Source: Rhizomys pruinosus
Taxonomy: Eukaryota > Chordata > Mammalia > Rodentia > Spalacidae
Direction of reading: 5' to 3'
DNA length: 64,000 nucleotides
Assembly: GCA_009823505.1 (NCBI GenBank)
Contig: VZQC01009956.1
Location: forward strand, 2,079,465 to 2,143,464
Positions 23,835 to 35,059 of this stretch are shown here, piece by piece. The stretch's first letter is position 1; every line of letters begins with the position of its first letter. The notes below the pieces were generated by a model. The model was not told where the DNA came from. It made no database searches and saw only the letters and a program-made list of their open reading frames with translations. The position numbers and the translations under genes are program-made.

Positions 23835-24596
23835 TTAATCTTTCAGGCAGCCATCTGGCTGAATCAGCTTCTTTTGAGTAAATACATACTGATTGTCATC
23901 CCCAAATAAGGACTGGATCAGGTCCATTCCATTTATTAGTAAGGGGATCTTTCCACATGACTGAGGCATAAGGTTCATTTGTTGTGGACTTCAAAAATCT
24001 TTCTGCAGCCATGTGTCTGTCATGGTCCAAGGTTAAAAAAATTTAAAATTAGGAGTGAATTATTAAGAATGTTATGTGGGGACTCTTTGGTGGGGTACCA
24101 TTCCCCCTTTTTTACTTTATCAAGGTAAGATTTGAGTGTTTGATGAGTATACCTTGTCCTTAGGGGTTGTAGGGAATGCCTGTTTTTAAATTAATGGCTA
24201 ATGTTTTATATAAAAATTTAAAAGAGGCATTAGTATATCCTGGGCCATTGTCAGTTTTGATGGTGGTAGGAATGCCCAGGGCAGGGAAGTTCTGTAATAG
24301 ATGTGTAATGACATTTTTCGTAGCTCCTCCTGGTTGGAGAGTAGCAAAGATGAAGCCACTAAATGTATCAATACAGATATGAACATATTTTAATTTGACA
24401 AATTCAGGATAATGAGTGACATCTATCTGCTATAAGGCATTGGATACAAGACCTCTGGGGTTCACACCTAGGTGCAAAACAAGCGAATGGGTGACACAAG
24501 TCAAACAATTTTTAACAATGTCTCTAGTTTACTCCTTGGTTATTTTGAATAATAGACAAAGAGTGTGAACATTAAGATGATGTAGAGAATGAGCTT
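23835..24596 (-). pseudogene. ERVK pol remnant, integrase
   Basis: On the minus strand a zinc-binding HHCC-type start (about 24,480-24,590) is followed by the catalytic core. A D in 'ICIDTFSG' (about 24,375) and the D of 'KTDNGPGYT' (about 24,245) are visible, then 'GIPYNP' and a stop where the family normally has Q. The C-terminal part with a WKDPL-type motif ends near 23,900. The frame is open over much of the core. RT and RNase H are absent, replaced by the Retreg1-derived block. Confidence 0.9.
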
Positions 24597-24882
24597 GAAC
24601 AGCAAGTTGGCACCCAGGAAAGCAAGCAGGCTGTGCAGCGGCCTCCTCCAGCTCAGCAGCTCATTGGCACAGCCCCCCAGCCACACCACTGGCTCCCCGA
24701 GCAGCCAGGTCACAGCGGCAGCCACCCGGCCCATGGCCTCCTCCTGTGCAGCCTCACACCTGCTGCCCCTTTGTTGGGCATTGCCTCAGCCGCCTGCTCC
24801 TGTCCAGGAGCTGCGGGCTGTGCCGACTGCTCGTCTGCGGCCAGGGCCGGGCATCCTTGCTTCCTGTGTGTTAATACCAACC
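24597..24882 (-). pseudogene. Retreg1: Retreg1 (Fam134b) exon-1 fragment captured in ERVK
   Basis: A sharply GC-rich island inside an AT-rich provirus. The minus-strand frame at 24,597-24,734 encodes [20 protein letters not shown], then [23 protein letters not shown] recognise this as the N-terminal region of the ER-phagy receptor RETREG1, leading into its first reticulon-homology membrane segment. Upstream, in another frame, GCPALAADEQ matches the start of the same protein. A frameshift lies between the two parts. The homology stops abruptly at about 24,597, where integrase coding sequence begins in a different frame. The join shares only a few bases. Known role of RETREG1: curving ER membrane and delivering it to autophagy. 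This copy is a broken passenger. That it is limited to exon 1 is inferred from where homology ends. Confidence 0.88.
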
Positions 24883-25110
24883 CCTTGCAAGACTAAATAA
24901 GGCAATCAATGAACCATGCCTCTTTACAAGTATGCCTATGTCTACAACTGCAGAAACAATGGACAAATAGTTCAACCTATTGATAGTACTTAAGTATAGT
25001 TTTAAAAATTTTCCTAGTTAATTATTTTGCATAATATTTCCCAAATCCTTCTGCCAAACATGCTTCAAGAATTGCTCTTTTTAACAATAACATCTACCAG
25101 GTTTTTAAAA
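24883..25110 (-). other. ERVK internal sequence, unassigned
   Basis: Between the host-derived block and the gag remnant; AT-rich, with no recognised domain. Probably residual gag. Confidence 0.5.
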
Positions 25111-25546
25111 CCTGTTTCCAAGGATGAGGAATAATGGACTCACAATTATTTCCAGTGAGCTACCATAAAATTCTGCAGTGCAAATGGAGGAATAATACCA
25201 CACTGATATGGGTTTGAGGCACTCTAACTTTTCATTATGATACAAATGATCAATTGCACTGGAATGGGAACCCAAGATATCATTAATTAAGTTCCAGTAA
25301 GGAAAGGCAGTTACAGGGATCTTACTGGGCCCAAAGGTTTGATAATAGTCTTGAAAAGCATATCCCACTCACTTCCATATTTTAACATCTATAGTTCCTT
25401 CTTGAGGGAACCAAGGACAGATTTCCTTAACGAAGTAAAAAAAAATTAAAGAGATGCTGGATCTTAACCTTTACTCCTCCTCGCACCTTAAGGGTCTGTT
25501 TTAATTGTTCAACATACATCTGATGCGGACTTAATTCTTGTCCCAT
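25111..25546 (-). pseudogene. ERVK gag remnant, matrix domain
   Basis: The minus-strand ATG at 25,544-25,546 opens a frame starting M-G-Q-E-L-S, a myristoylation-type N terminus. About 40 codons later there is a stop next to an A run. The following frame reads CPWFPQEGTID and then DYYQTFGP, typical of betaretrovirus-like matrix proteins. The frame is broken, and capsid and nucleocapsid parts are not recognised. Confidence 0.85.
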
Positions 25547-25668
25547 CTTAGTGCAGCACTTACCTCAGTTTATGCAGTGGCAGGCTCCTGCAATGCAAAC
25601 TGAAACTAAAGAATCCTCTCATGCCGTCCTTTTGCTGCATCCCCTTCATGGGGTCCTCCGTGCTTCCA

Positions 25669-25686
25669 GCCCCACGTTGGGCGCCA
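25669..25686 (-). other. tRNA-Lys primer binding site
   Basis: The minus-strand 18-mer tggcgcccaacgtggggc lies 2 bases inside the 5' LTR. It matches the tRNA-Lys(1,2) primer site used by type D and related class II retroviruses. Confidence 0.93.
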
Positions 25687-25688
25687 CT

Positions 25689-26048
25689 TGATCCATCTAG
25701 TAGGTCAGTCAATGGGGGTCTGGAAGAGAAGGAGTGAGGGGAAGGGACAAGAGACACAAGGGATGGACACAAGACAGGTTCTGATCAAGTCTCCTTTATT
25801 GTAGGAACACAAGCAGAATATATAGGGCAGGGAAGGAGGAAACATTTCAGACTGCCAAACTGCAATGTTTACACAGTGGAAAGAACGTGCAGATACATAT
25901 CTTATCTCAGGGCAAACATTTGCAACACATCCTGTTGTTGGGTTGAGCTACAATGGGCTCAAACTTCCTTGTGACTGACCCAATGACCCTAGAAACTGCT
26001 TAGTGGAAAAACACTGCCAGATGGCTAAGCTTGCCCGAGAGCCCCACA
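25689..26048 (-). repeat. 5' LTR of the ERVK
   Basis: 360 bp, about 97% identical to the 3' LTR. On the element strand a TATA-like box (25,817-25,824) precedes an AATAAA signal (25,795-25,800), giving a short R region and U5. Confidence 0.95.
25817..25824 (-). promoter_or_regulatory. LTR TATA-like box
   Basis: tatatatt on the element strand, about 20 bases before the polyadenylation signal, in the position expected for LTR transcription start. Activity is not implied. Confidence 0.55.
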
Positions 26049-26054
26049 TTACAA

Positions 26055-28034
26055 CACTCACTTTATGCCACCATATTTTAGATATGATGTCTTCATTATT
26101 TTTCACATGAGCTATGAAGAGATTGTTCATCATCAAATAAAATTATTTTCTATCAAAATCATAGCTAGGATAATGATGTCAGAATAGCGTCAAAATTTCC
26201 TCAAAACTTGAAAGGACCTAATGGCTGTATCATTTCAATTTCAATAGATTTAAGGTCAAAGTTACATATGCTATGCAGCAATTTACTACAAAATGAAACC
26301 TTCCTTCTTGTACGGAAGCTTGTTAAGACAGGATGTTCTAAAGGGAGGTAAACAACAGGATATTGTAAAAGAAAGTAAACAACTCCATACCTTGTAGATG
26401 TCACTGAAATTAACAAGGTTCTCTAAACTCCTTAAGCTTATACTAGTCTATTGGACTGCTGCTGATAGACAAATTCAAACAAGCCAAGCTGCTTGTAAGA
26501 GGCTCAGGCTAGCCAAGGCCCCCAGAAGAAACAAAGACCAGCTCCTGGTGGGGCAGATAACACAAGAGCAGGAGATGCAGGAAGCAGGTTCATTTGCTAA
26601 AGCCTGAGAGGACTTAAGTCTCAAACTCTCAACCCAGAAAAAAGGGAGCATTCATCTTTTACACCTTACAATGAAAAGGAAACCTATGCATTCATTGGTT
26701 AATAGAAAATGTTTTAAAACCAACAGATTATTATAAATCTAGGAAAGAAAGCAAATGTTAAAAAAAGTCCTCTGTAGGAAATCATTGCAGAGGTCTCCAT
26801 CTGAAACAAACATAATTGAGGAAATTTCATTAGGACACAGGCCAGTGGCTCTGGTGAGCTGTGTCAGGGTTCTAACTTTGGACTTATCCAGAGAAATTTG
26901 CTGAGAGAAACAGAGGGAGAAAACAAGGATTAAAGTGCATATTTTCCTTAAATATTCCATTTAGCTACATCATTTTCCCCTTTGAGAAGGAGATTAATCA
27001 TAGAATTATGAATTACATGGCCAAAGTCTTACCTTCGTCCTGGTTTAAGACCTTATATAAATTAAAAACTACAGCCATATTTTGATTTTTTGTTTTTTTT
27101 TAATAGTGTCTTTCATAGAAGTAATATATCCCTTACATTGAAGAGTCAGATAAGTAACTAACAGTTTTTTAACATTAGCATCATTATATCACTTAAGATT
27201 TTAAAACCTCCAATGGTAAAAATAACATTTTAAAATAAAGACCCTACATTTTCCTATGAAGGGACTCTTATGTCCCTACCAGTTTGGTTTGGCAATAAGA
27301 AGAAACATGGTATAATTAGTATATATCCCACTACAGTTGGTTGTGAGATACATATATGTCTTTACATCATAGATCTAGAATAGACCTTTGGTTCTTTTCA
27401 TTTAGTGTGGGCTGGATTAGCCCACAATTTATGGATTTTTGGAGTGTTTAAAAAGGGGATAGCCTGAGTAGTTTCAGGGCTGTCTAATATAGTTAAACAG
27501 AGATCATGTCTCCTGAGACTATTCTTCTAAGACCATATGTCCCTGTCCTCTTTAGATTTGGAGCCTCAAATCCTTTAGGTATATCTGGCCACCAGGTGAT
27601 GTTCCAAAACAGTTTGCTTTTCCATGCACCTCTGTTGTGAGGACCCAGTTTTGAAGCCTCTCATCTTGTTCAGTGAGATTTTCACTCCATTGTAATATGA
27701 AATATATATCTAGGTTCAGACCTACTTAGGGGCATTTTTATTCATGAAGGTGTCTCTACATTTTAGTAATTGTTAACTCTAAAGATTCTGACAATGTTCT
27801 TTTTCTAGTTTGTAAAGAGGATTTTACTTCCAAAAGAGGGAAATTTAAGGTTTGGGCTTAAATCCTAATATAGCATAGTAGCTGGGTTAGGACTGGTGGT
27901 GATGGGACCTGAAGTGATTGGTCCCATAACTATTTAGGGAGTGTAGGGACCTGAGAATTTGATTTTTTACAATACTATTTTTCTGACTGGCTCTGAGGAG
28001 GAAACCTCTCTGTCAGTGGTCTGGAGTAAATGGG
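26055..28034. other. No recognised gene; possible old repeat
   Basis: About 2 kb. The segment at 26,530-26,640 weakly resembles 30,330-30,410 in the same orientation (gcaggagatgcaggaagcagg against gtaggagatgcagatagcagg). This could be the ends of an old LTR element, but it was not demonstrable. Confidence 0.3.
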
Positions 28035-28092
28035 TTTTCTGTTTGTTTGTTTGTTTGTTTGTTTGTTTGTTTGTTTGTTTTGTTTTGTTTTT
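28035..28092. repeat. (GTTT)n microsatellite
   Basis: GTTT tetranucleotide run passing into GTTTT; the FVCL-repeat frame over it is spurious. Confidence 0.96.
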
Positions 28093-28754
28093 CTCTGTCT
28101 GGTTTCTGATGCAGAGAACAGCTTTTGGCTCCTGCCTAGGGTACAGGCCCAGAAAGAAGTCTCTCTAAGTTTACTGCAGAGAGACTAGGGTCTGGGGTGG
28201 GAGTCGGATTCTGTGACTCCTGACATTAACATTCCTTTTTAAGTTTTGTGAGATCATTTGGGCTTGGAGGGAGCTTCTGGTTTCATTTAATCCTTTTTTA
28301 CTAGTTTTATCTATGTATGAATAAGTAAAAAGTCTTTATGTGAGCATGGCTTGGCTTAGAAGCATTGAGCAGACTTTACCTCAGTCCTGATGCAACTCTT
28401 TGTAGATTGGCTACAGGTTTAAATCCGGTTTGTGGGGCTCCATGGCTTCCTTGAACAAGAAGACAGGTGACCCATCATATTTGCATGACAGGATTAGAAA
28501 TGCCCATGGTCAAGTGACGTGGGAGGGCAACAGAGAATCCCTTGAGGTACCTCTAACCATTTTGGTACAGGCCTCAACGTATGGCTATTAAATACCCAAA
28601 AAAGAAGTCATATTGGTTTGGCATTTTCAACCACTATTAAATAAACCTTAGGTAAAAACTTAATATTTTAAATAAAATTTATAAAGATTGTTAGTGTTTT
28701 AGAATTATATAGTGAACTAGTAAATTTGTTTACTAATTTTAATATTAATTTTTA
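28093..28754. other. No recognised feature
   Basis: Unassigned. Confidence 0.4.
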
Positions 28755-29065
28755 TTATATACAGGAGCTCTGACATCAGTAATGGATTATTCCACCAGGG
28801 AGATGTTGGCCAGGGGATCTAAGGTCCTACAAAAGGTAAAGGCTCCTTGCCTCTAAACTGGGATAGCTGCAAGAAGAGAGGCGATAAGGCCCTGCTGCTG
28901 AAGACCTGATGTTAACATGGAAAAGATGCATTGAGACCACACATGCAAGTGTACAGATGGCCTCTGGAATACCAGAGAGTGTTACTAAGGGCCACTAAAC
29001 CAATAAAGCAAATACGGGTCTCCTTGAGTCAAACAAGACTCCACTGTCAGCACCAGCTGCTGGAA
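28755..29065 (+). mobile_element. Fragment of the L1-associated 'module X' repeat
   Basis: Reverse complement of 50,290-50,610. Shared blocks: ggagctctgacatca, aaggctccttgcctctaaac, ggccctgctg, cacacatgcaagtgtacag and gaataccagagagtgttac. The family recurs at 57.6-60.6 kb. It sits here alone, on the opposite strand, without neighbouring ORF2. Confidence 0.85.
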
Positions 29066-30960
29066 ATTTATGTAATTTCCATAAATTTATGTAATTTCCA
29101 CCTCACCTGCCTGGAAATTATTTTAACATTTATCTTAAGTGTTTTATATTTTTAAGGCAAGACTGCTGTTCTCTTAAAGAATATTATGTACATTTACATC
29201 TCTGTTACAAATGAAAATAAAATTTATATTACAGCTAAAAGTTTTTTAAGATGTATTTTGCAATTGCATTTCCTAAATCCAGCAGTTTGTATTGCATTGT
29301 AAGTAATTATGGCTAATGAACTCCTGGAAATTTTAACTGTGAAAAATCATTCATTTTGACAAATATTCAATTACATTAAATTTATCCAAGAAAAAGACAC
29401 TTTTTCTTCCTCTTGAGTTGCAGGTGCTGGTATCCCAAGCCTGAGCTATTATCCCAAAGCCCCTGTACCTATTAAGATCTGCCTGGTCTCTAAAATTTTA
29501 GACCAATTAAGAAAGTAAACCAGCAATAAAGCCAGAGGAATGGGTCCCTGATCTGCACGGGCCAGTCCAAGTATCCCTGAGGGTTCTTCCTTTGTTCATG
29601 TCAAATTAAAGCCTTTTACAGACTCTCCCCTTGCTGGTGGGAACACATGATGTGACTAGAGCCACAGATTTACAGCCTTTTCTTGGACTCATTTAAGATA
29701 AGTCTCCCCTTCTGGAGAGTTTCATAACTAATGATGGGTGGCTCTCTGCTGAGTGACTCCTGATAAGTGACTTCTTCCTCACTCGTTTATGGAGTGGAGG
29801 GATTGTTGCTTGTAGATTTGTGGTTTCCAGCCCTGTGTACAGTTTCACATAGACCAGGTCAGATAAAACTTCTATACTCTCCACAACCCAGAATTCTAAG
29901 ACAATAAATCTAAAATTGCCATTGAAAAGGGGGCCACATTTTTGTTCTTCCTGTCCACCAAACAGTGCCTGTTTAAACCCTGACTTCCTCCAGGAAATGT
30001 TTACTCAGAAGGTACCCCAGGACCCTTATAAGGAGGTGATCAATGTTCTCTTCCATCAATTTTGGTGTGTCTCTTAATGAACCTGAATATCACAAATCCA
30101 TTTGAGGAGTGTTCTAAATATCTGCTCCTGGTTCCTGTCACTCTTGAGATCTATTGTGATCAGGGACAGCATCCCTGAGACACAGGGTGAGACATCCCTC
30201 TTACAGGCTCAAAAAGCCTGTAGTGCTCTTAATGGAAGTCCTCCTTCACACTAGGGAGGCTAAGTCCCTGAGATGAAGGAGCTGAAAAGCTAGCTCTACC
30301 TCCACCTTGCTGTGGGACAGATAGGGTAACAGTAGGAGATGCAGATAGCAGGCTTATTTAGGCTACAGCCTGTGCAGAATTCTTCAGTCTCAAAGTCAGA
30401 ATCTATAAAGAAAAAGGTATAAATTTGCATTTCTCTTCATGCACTATTTGTTTTTTAATGAACCAATGTATAAGCACAACCATTGAACAAAAAGACAAAA
30501 AATTATTTTGCAGTAAACCCATCTTGACCTTGGGCTCTTAGTATTTTCATAGCTATTGTCAATGGTGAGCATGTATGACATTTTCTTATAATCAGTGAAG
30601 ATCCTTTTATCTGATTGTATGTCTTGATGCATCTTATATTTTTCTGAGGTTATAAAAATGCATCAGTAGAATCTGTAGTCCTACTTGGATTTAATATTTA
30701 CTTTGAAACTGTGTTTTAATATAATAGTCTTGGACATGCTTGAAATAAAAATCTGAATTTCTTTCATTTTACCAATATTTTTTAAAGTATCTTTTCTCTA
30801 ATTTTACTGTAGTCTTCCAGACACCAAAGAATACCTTGACACATACTGCCTAGATATTTCTTTAATTACATTAATTTTCTGAGTCCATGGAAATTCTGAT
30901 GAAGGTGTTGATAAGTAGCCTCTTTGTGTATAACAAGAATATCTCCCCACTAAAAACATT
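29066..30960. other. No recognised gene
   Basis: About 1.9 kb. A short AT direct repeat (atttatgtaatttcca, twice) lies at 29,067-29,100. The remainder is unassigned. Confidence 0.4.
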
Positions 30961-31210
30961 TTTTTTTGTAATTTTTAAAATTTTATTTATTTCTGTATGT
31001 GTATGAATGTACTGTCTGCATGCAAGTCTGTGCACCCATGTCGTGCAATGCCGTGGTCAGAAGAGGGTGTCAGATTCCCCTGGAACTGGAGTTCCCCGAG
31101 AGTTGGAGTTTCGGACTGTTCTCGGCTGCCATGTGGGTGCTGAGGATCGAATCCAGGTCCTGTGTAAGAGTGGTCAGTGCTCTTAACTGCTAGGCCATCT
31201 CTCCAACCCA
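30961..31210 (-). mobile_element. B2 SINE (duplication subfamily)
   Basis: T-rich start, cacccatgtcgtgcaatgcc, ggaactggagttccccgag then agttggagtttcgg (internal duplication), tgaggatcgaatccagg, ending ccatctctccaaccc. Confidence 0.93.
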
Positions 31211-31911
31211 TAAAGACATTTTCCATATAGATAAATAGCTCCACTGCCTACCACTTTAAAGCATGCTATATGCACAGCAAAGGAAGATTATGTTAGGAAC
31301 ATTTAAACAAGCACACAGATAACAGAAAATCATCCCTTTAAATACTTTGTCTATGTAATTTCCTAACTTTGGCCGCTCTACTTTTACAGATGCCTACTGC
31401 TTCAAAGGCAGGTGATCAAATGATTTTATAGGAAGAGAGGGATAATAGTGAGAATCTTCCCTCTCAATTTAGTTTTCTAGTTCTGTTTCTCATGAGATAT
31501 TGATTTTTTTTAATGCATGGACAGATGAATTGTTGTGTGTGTGATTGAAAATTTCCTTTGAGTCTAAAGTAATGCATGGAAGGACTAGTCCTGTCAGTGT
31601 TGTTCTGTTTTGTCTTTTTGCTATCTGTCTCCAGGACAGGAGAGCAGAACTCTCCTCTGTGCACTTACTACAGTAACTACTGCTGGCTCAGATTGCTGTG
31701 CTGGAATCTGGTCTTAAACAAGATTCCTCAGTCTGGGGGTTAATAGACAAATGGCTTTGGTGTTTGTTTATTATTGTGGACCAAGGGCTAATGTGCTTTT
31801 CTATGTGGTTAAGAATACCCTGGACAGATGTTAGAAAAACCTTTTCCTGCCTATGACCAGAGGCCCAGACTGCCCCAGGCTGCTTGTTAATGTTTGAGCC
31901 TGCGATAGTGC
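31211..31911. other. No recognised feature
   Basis: Unassigned. Confidence 0.4.
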
Positions 31912-31935
31912 AAAAAAAAAAAAAAAAAAAAAAAT
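31912..31935. repeat. Poly-A tract
   Basis: An A run of about 24 bases. It may be the tail of an unrecognised retroposed sequence to its left. Confidence 0.9.
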
Positions 31936-31982
31936 TAAAAACCAGGATACAGCAAAGAGCTCTTTGCCACCAACGTTGCGCC

Positions 31983-32068
31983 ACTCAGCCTTTCCCAGTC
32001 AACCTTTCCCACCCAGCCTTCCCCATCCAGCCTTTCCCATGCATCCTTTCCCAGCCAGCCCCTTTGAG
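31983..32068. repeat. 14-15 bp minisatellite
   Basis: Five to six tandem units of the form (c)agcctttccca(t/c)cc, variants of about 14 bp, followed by its own inverted end gctgggaaagg. Confidence 0.88.
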
Positions 32069-32974
32069 CTGGGAAAGGAGCATAGGGCATCATCCTAAGG
32101 ATACCTTCTAATATGATGTGACCTCCTGGGAATAACAAGGTCATTTAACATGGGGATATTCCCTTTTCTCAAATGGCCTCCAAAACTATAAATAGTTTTA
32201 TAGTTTTACTGTAAAATAGTTTTATAATTAGAAGGTCAAAATAGGGCCCTTTGGCTTGGTTCCAAAAACAATCCTGATATCTGTGTGGGGAAAAGAGGGA
32301 GCCCAGAGAATGAAATTTAGACTCTAGATGTATCTTTAATAACAAAAATTAAATTTAAAATTTGCATGTATTAAATTCTATTTGTAATTCATTATATGTT
32401 TGCTGTTTGTAATTTAATTCTTCATCAGTAGCTTTCATTTCAAAAAACATTTCATTCTTCTTTAATTTAAGGAAAGCATGTTATAAGTGACTTTATCAAA
32501 ATGTTGTTCAGACCTATGGGTGATTGATTGCTAACAGGTTCTTGGCCCTTGGCTCACTACTTCTTCAGAATTTGTTGATGTCCTGAGGAGGGATAGTATG
32601 CTCCCAAGATGTCATGAAAAGACTGATTAGACAGCTAACTCAGGACAGGTGAGCTGTCCTCACTCCTTTGTGCTTCTGCAGACATCAAAGGCTTTCTGTT
32701 TCTTGGCCAGTCCCCTTTGCCTTGTGCACACTTTGGTGTTTTCTGACTATTATGATGGGACAATTCCTATGTCTTTTGCACTGCCTGAGCATTTAATATA
32801 TGCAAACTGACTGTTTACTTAATACTGAGCTTCAAATAAAGACTCTCAGGAAAGCAGTGAAAGTGTTCTTGAGCTGGCAAATGCTGAGTTTCCCCTGGAC
32901 AGATTTCAGGGGTTTGGGGAATGGACACTATAGTTGGCACTTACACATTGTGTTTCCAATCATCAACACAAATT
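32069..32974. other. No recognised feature
   Basis: Unassigned; small local repeat of aaaatagttttata near 32,190-32,228. Confidence 0.4.
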
Positions 32975-32994
32975 AACACACACACACACACATA

Positions 32995-33041
<47 letters not shown>

Positions 33042-33042
33042 C
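32975..33042. repeat. (CA)n microsatellite
   Basis: CA run interrupted once by tacatt. Confidence 0.97.
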
Positions 33043-34609
33043 AGATAAAAGTCAAACAAAACAGGATAAAATCAAATCATAAAATAAATCTTCTTTGATT
33101 GCCTCTCTTCCCAAGCCACAAGTAAAGATATCCTTCATATGTTACTAATTATAAATGAATCATTAAATCCAGATGATTAATAAAGATACAAACTAGACCC
33201 CGTATCAAATGAGAGGAGTATCCTTAAATATGTGGACATATTTGTGAAGAAATAATTAGACATTCATGCAGATATTTTGAATGTACACATTCAACGTAGT
33301 ACAAGTGGAAGTACTCTAGCCAGATTTTAAATCTTCACAAAGATTTACCCCCCCCAAAATCAGGACATTGAAGAATGTTTAATAAAACATCAATATGTCT
33401 CTGAAGAGAATTTCAGGAAGAACACAAGTCATGGCTGAATGAATATTCAAACACTAAGAATTTATTAGAAGTGATGAAAATTATGTATTAATAAAGATCA
33501 CTAAAGTTCTAAAAATAAAAACACACCTAGATAACAGGAGAGAAATGTAAGAATAAAAAATGTTAAGTGATTAAAATTACCTGAAATAAATGCAGGCAAT
33601 ATTCAAGTAGTAAAATTAGACTAATTGCAGAATAATCACAGAAAGATAGCAGACTAAGCAATTCTAAATGCTGAAAATAAAGCAGTAACTTCTTCAGTGT
33701 TGAAGGAAAGAAATTGTCATCAAAATGCTATATTTAGTACACATATTAAGCAAGGTAGGCATTTGCAGTTGAAATAAAAAAACTGCAAAGAGTACAACCT
33801 GAAAAATCTTGATGAAGTATTTAGCATAGAATGTATTTATATATAGAGAAAATGGAGATAGAAAGATAAAGTGAGTAGCATAAAAACATGATTAAAGATG
33901 AAATTTTAATTTATGCTAAAACTGAACAATAATAAGGCATGTTAAATCAAATACTTTAAAATACAAAAAAGTAAATTAGGAATCTAAAATTGTTTTGCAT
34001 TAACATGCATGTGTGTTTGGATGTAGTGAGGCAGAAGGCTCTGGAGAAAACGATTAAAAAATATGTAATTTATGCAAGCTCCATAGATGCACAGAATCTT
34101 GACTATACATTCAGTTTTAAGATTAGTTATGTCACTTCAAATAAATAAATGAATACATACAGACAATCTTGGTTATCTTTTCAATTTGGTTGGCCAGATT
34201 CACAAACTTATAATGTATATTTGAATTTAATAAAGAAAAATTCAAATCTACCAATTAAGAGTGGAAACAAATTGCTTTAATTTGTAACACAACACAACCT
34301 AAAATCTACTTTGTGTAGACTTGTGCTGAAAGTCAATTGTAGTACAATATGTCAGCTTAATAAATTATGAGGGTTGGAATTACATGTTAAATCTTTAGTT
34401 ATAAAATGTAAGTTCCACTCTAAAGTTGTGAAATAAAATGAACGTTTCTCACTTATAGGGAATATTTCTCAGAGTAAAATAAGGATAGAAACATTTGTGG
34501 AAAAAAATGTAACTCAAATAAATAACAGGAAAAACCACCTCAACAGAGTATGCAGCAGTTTAGCAAATGAAACAACCCACATTTCAAACTTAAAAATCAA
34601 TTATACTGT
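33043..34609. other. AT-rich, no recognised feature
   Basis: About 1.6 kb. This is where upstream Mog exons would be expected, but no exon-like sequence with the right translation was found. Confidence 0.5.
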
Positions 34610-34760
34610 GTGTGCATGACAGGGGTCTGGGAATCCTGTGTGCACATATTTGTGTATCCATGTACTTGCCATCAAGCATGTGTGGTAAGAGACTATCTTG
34701 TGGGTGTTGCTCCTCTCCTTCCATAGCTAGTGCTTCTACCCACCAAGCCATTTGGTTAGC
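34610..34760 (-). mobile_element. B3/B4-class SINE, old
   Basis: Antisense: gtgtgtgcatgacaggggtc, aagagactatcttgtgggtg, gctcctctccttccatagc and ccaccaagccatttggttag fit a decayed B3/B4 head. Confidence 0.6.
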
Positions 34761-34770
34761 CGAAACTACT

Positions 34771-34808
34771 ATATATATATATAGTAAAATATATATATAT
34801 ATTTTTTT
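34771..34808. repeat. (TA)n microsatellite
   Basis: Two TA runs separated by gtaaaa, followed by a T run. Confidence 0.95.
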
Positions 34809-34942
34809 TAAAGTTACAATTAGAATTTAATAAAAATATGGTATATTTCATCCAAGTTCAAGGATTCTAGATGTCCCCAGTCCTTGGGCTGCAGGTTGAG
34901 AAGGATGGTATGAAAGGTAAACTCTGTTCTGAACCCCTGCAG

Positions 34943-35059
34943 ATCCTCACTTCCTGAGGGTGCCCTGCTGGAAGATAACCCTGTTTGCAATCGTGCCTGT
35001 CCTCGGACCCCTGGTCGCCTTGATCATCTGCTACAACTGGCTGCATCGAAGACTGGCAG
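34943..35059 (+). CDS. Mog: Mog exon, second hydrophobic segment
   Basis: The 117-nt exon is bounded by a ctgcag acceptor and a gt donor, starting and ending in codon phase 1 (G|AT ... GCA G|). It encodes (D)PHFLRVPCWKITLFAIVP and continues VLGPLVALIICYNWLHRRLA. This is the C-terminal membrane-associated segment of myelin oligodendrocyte glycoprotein, a CNS myelin surface protein of the Ig/butyrophilin family. There are no stops. One visible change from the mammalian sequence I know is A for V in 'LFVIVP'. The next exons follow in frame. The Ig-V exon, first TM exon and signal-peptide exon were not found upstream. Confidence 0.93.

Larger units (their letters stand above)
22036..26054 (-). 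mobile_element. ERVK (class II) provirus, defective, with host insert
   Basis: Complete LTR-to-LTR element at 22,042-26,048, read on the minus strand. A 6-bp target duplication ttacaa lies at 22,036-22,041 and 26,049-26,054. Both LTRs are 360 bp, and I count 11 differences (about 97% identity). In element order (right to left) it holds the 5' LTR, tRNA-Lys primer site, leader, gag matrix part, a Retreg1-derived block, integrase, env TM, polypurine tract and 3' LTR. Protease, reverse transcriptase, most of gag and env SU are missing. Frames have stops and shifts, so no functional protein is expected. Confidence 0.95.

Noticed and set aside
24589..24900. Long + strand frames in the GC-rich block (proline/serine/alanine-rich)
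   Set aside because: They are antisense shadows of the Retreg1-derived minus-strand frame; composition alone keeps them open.
26530..30410. Possible LTR pair of a second ERV
   Set aside because: Similarity between 26,530-26,640 and 30,330-30,410 is short and weak, with no primer site, polypurine tract or target duplication.
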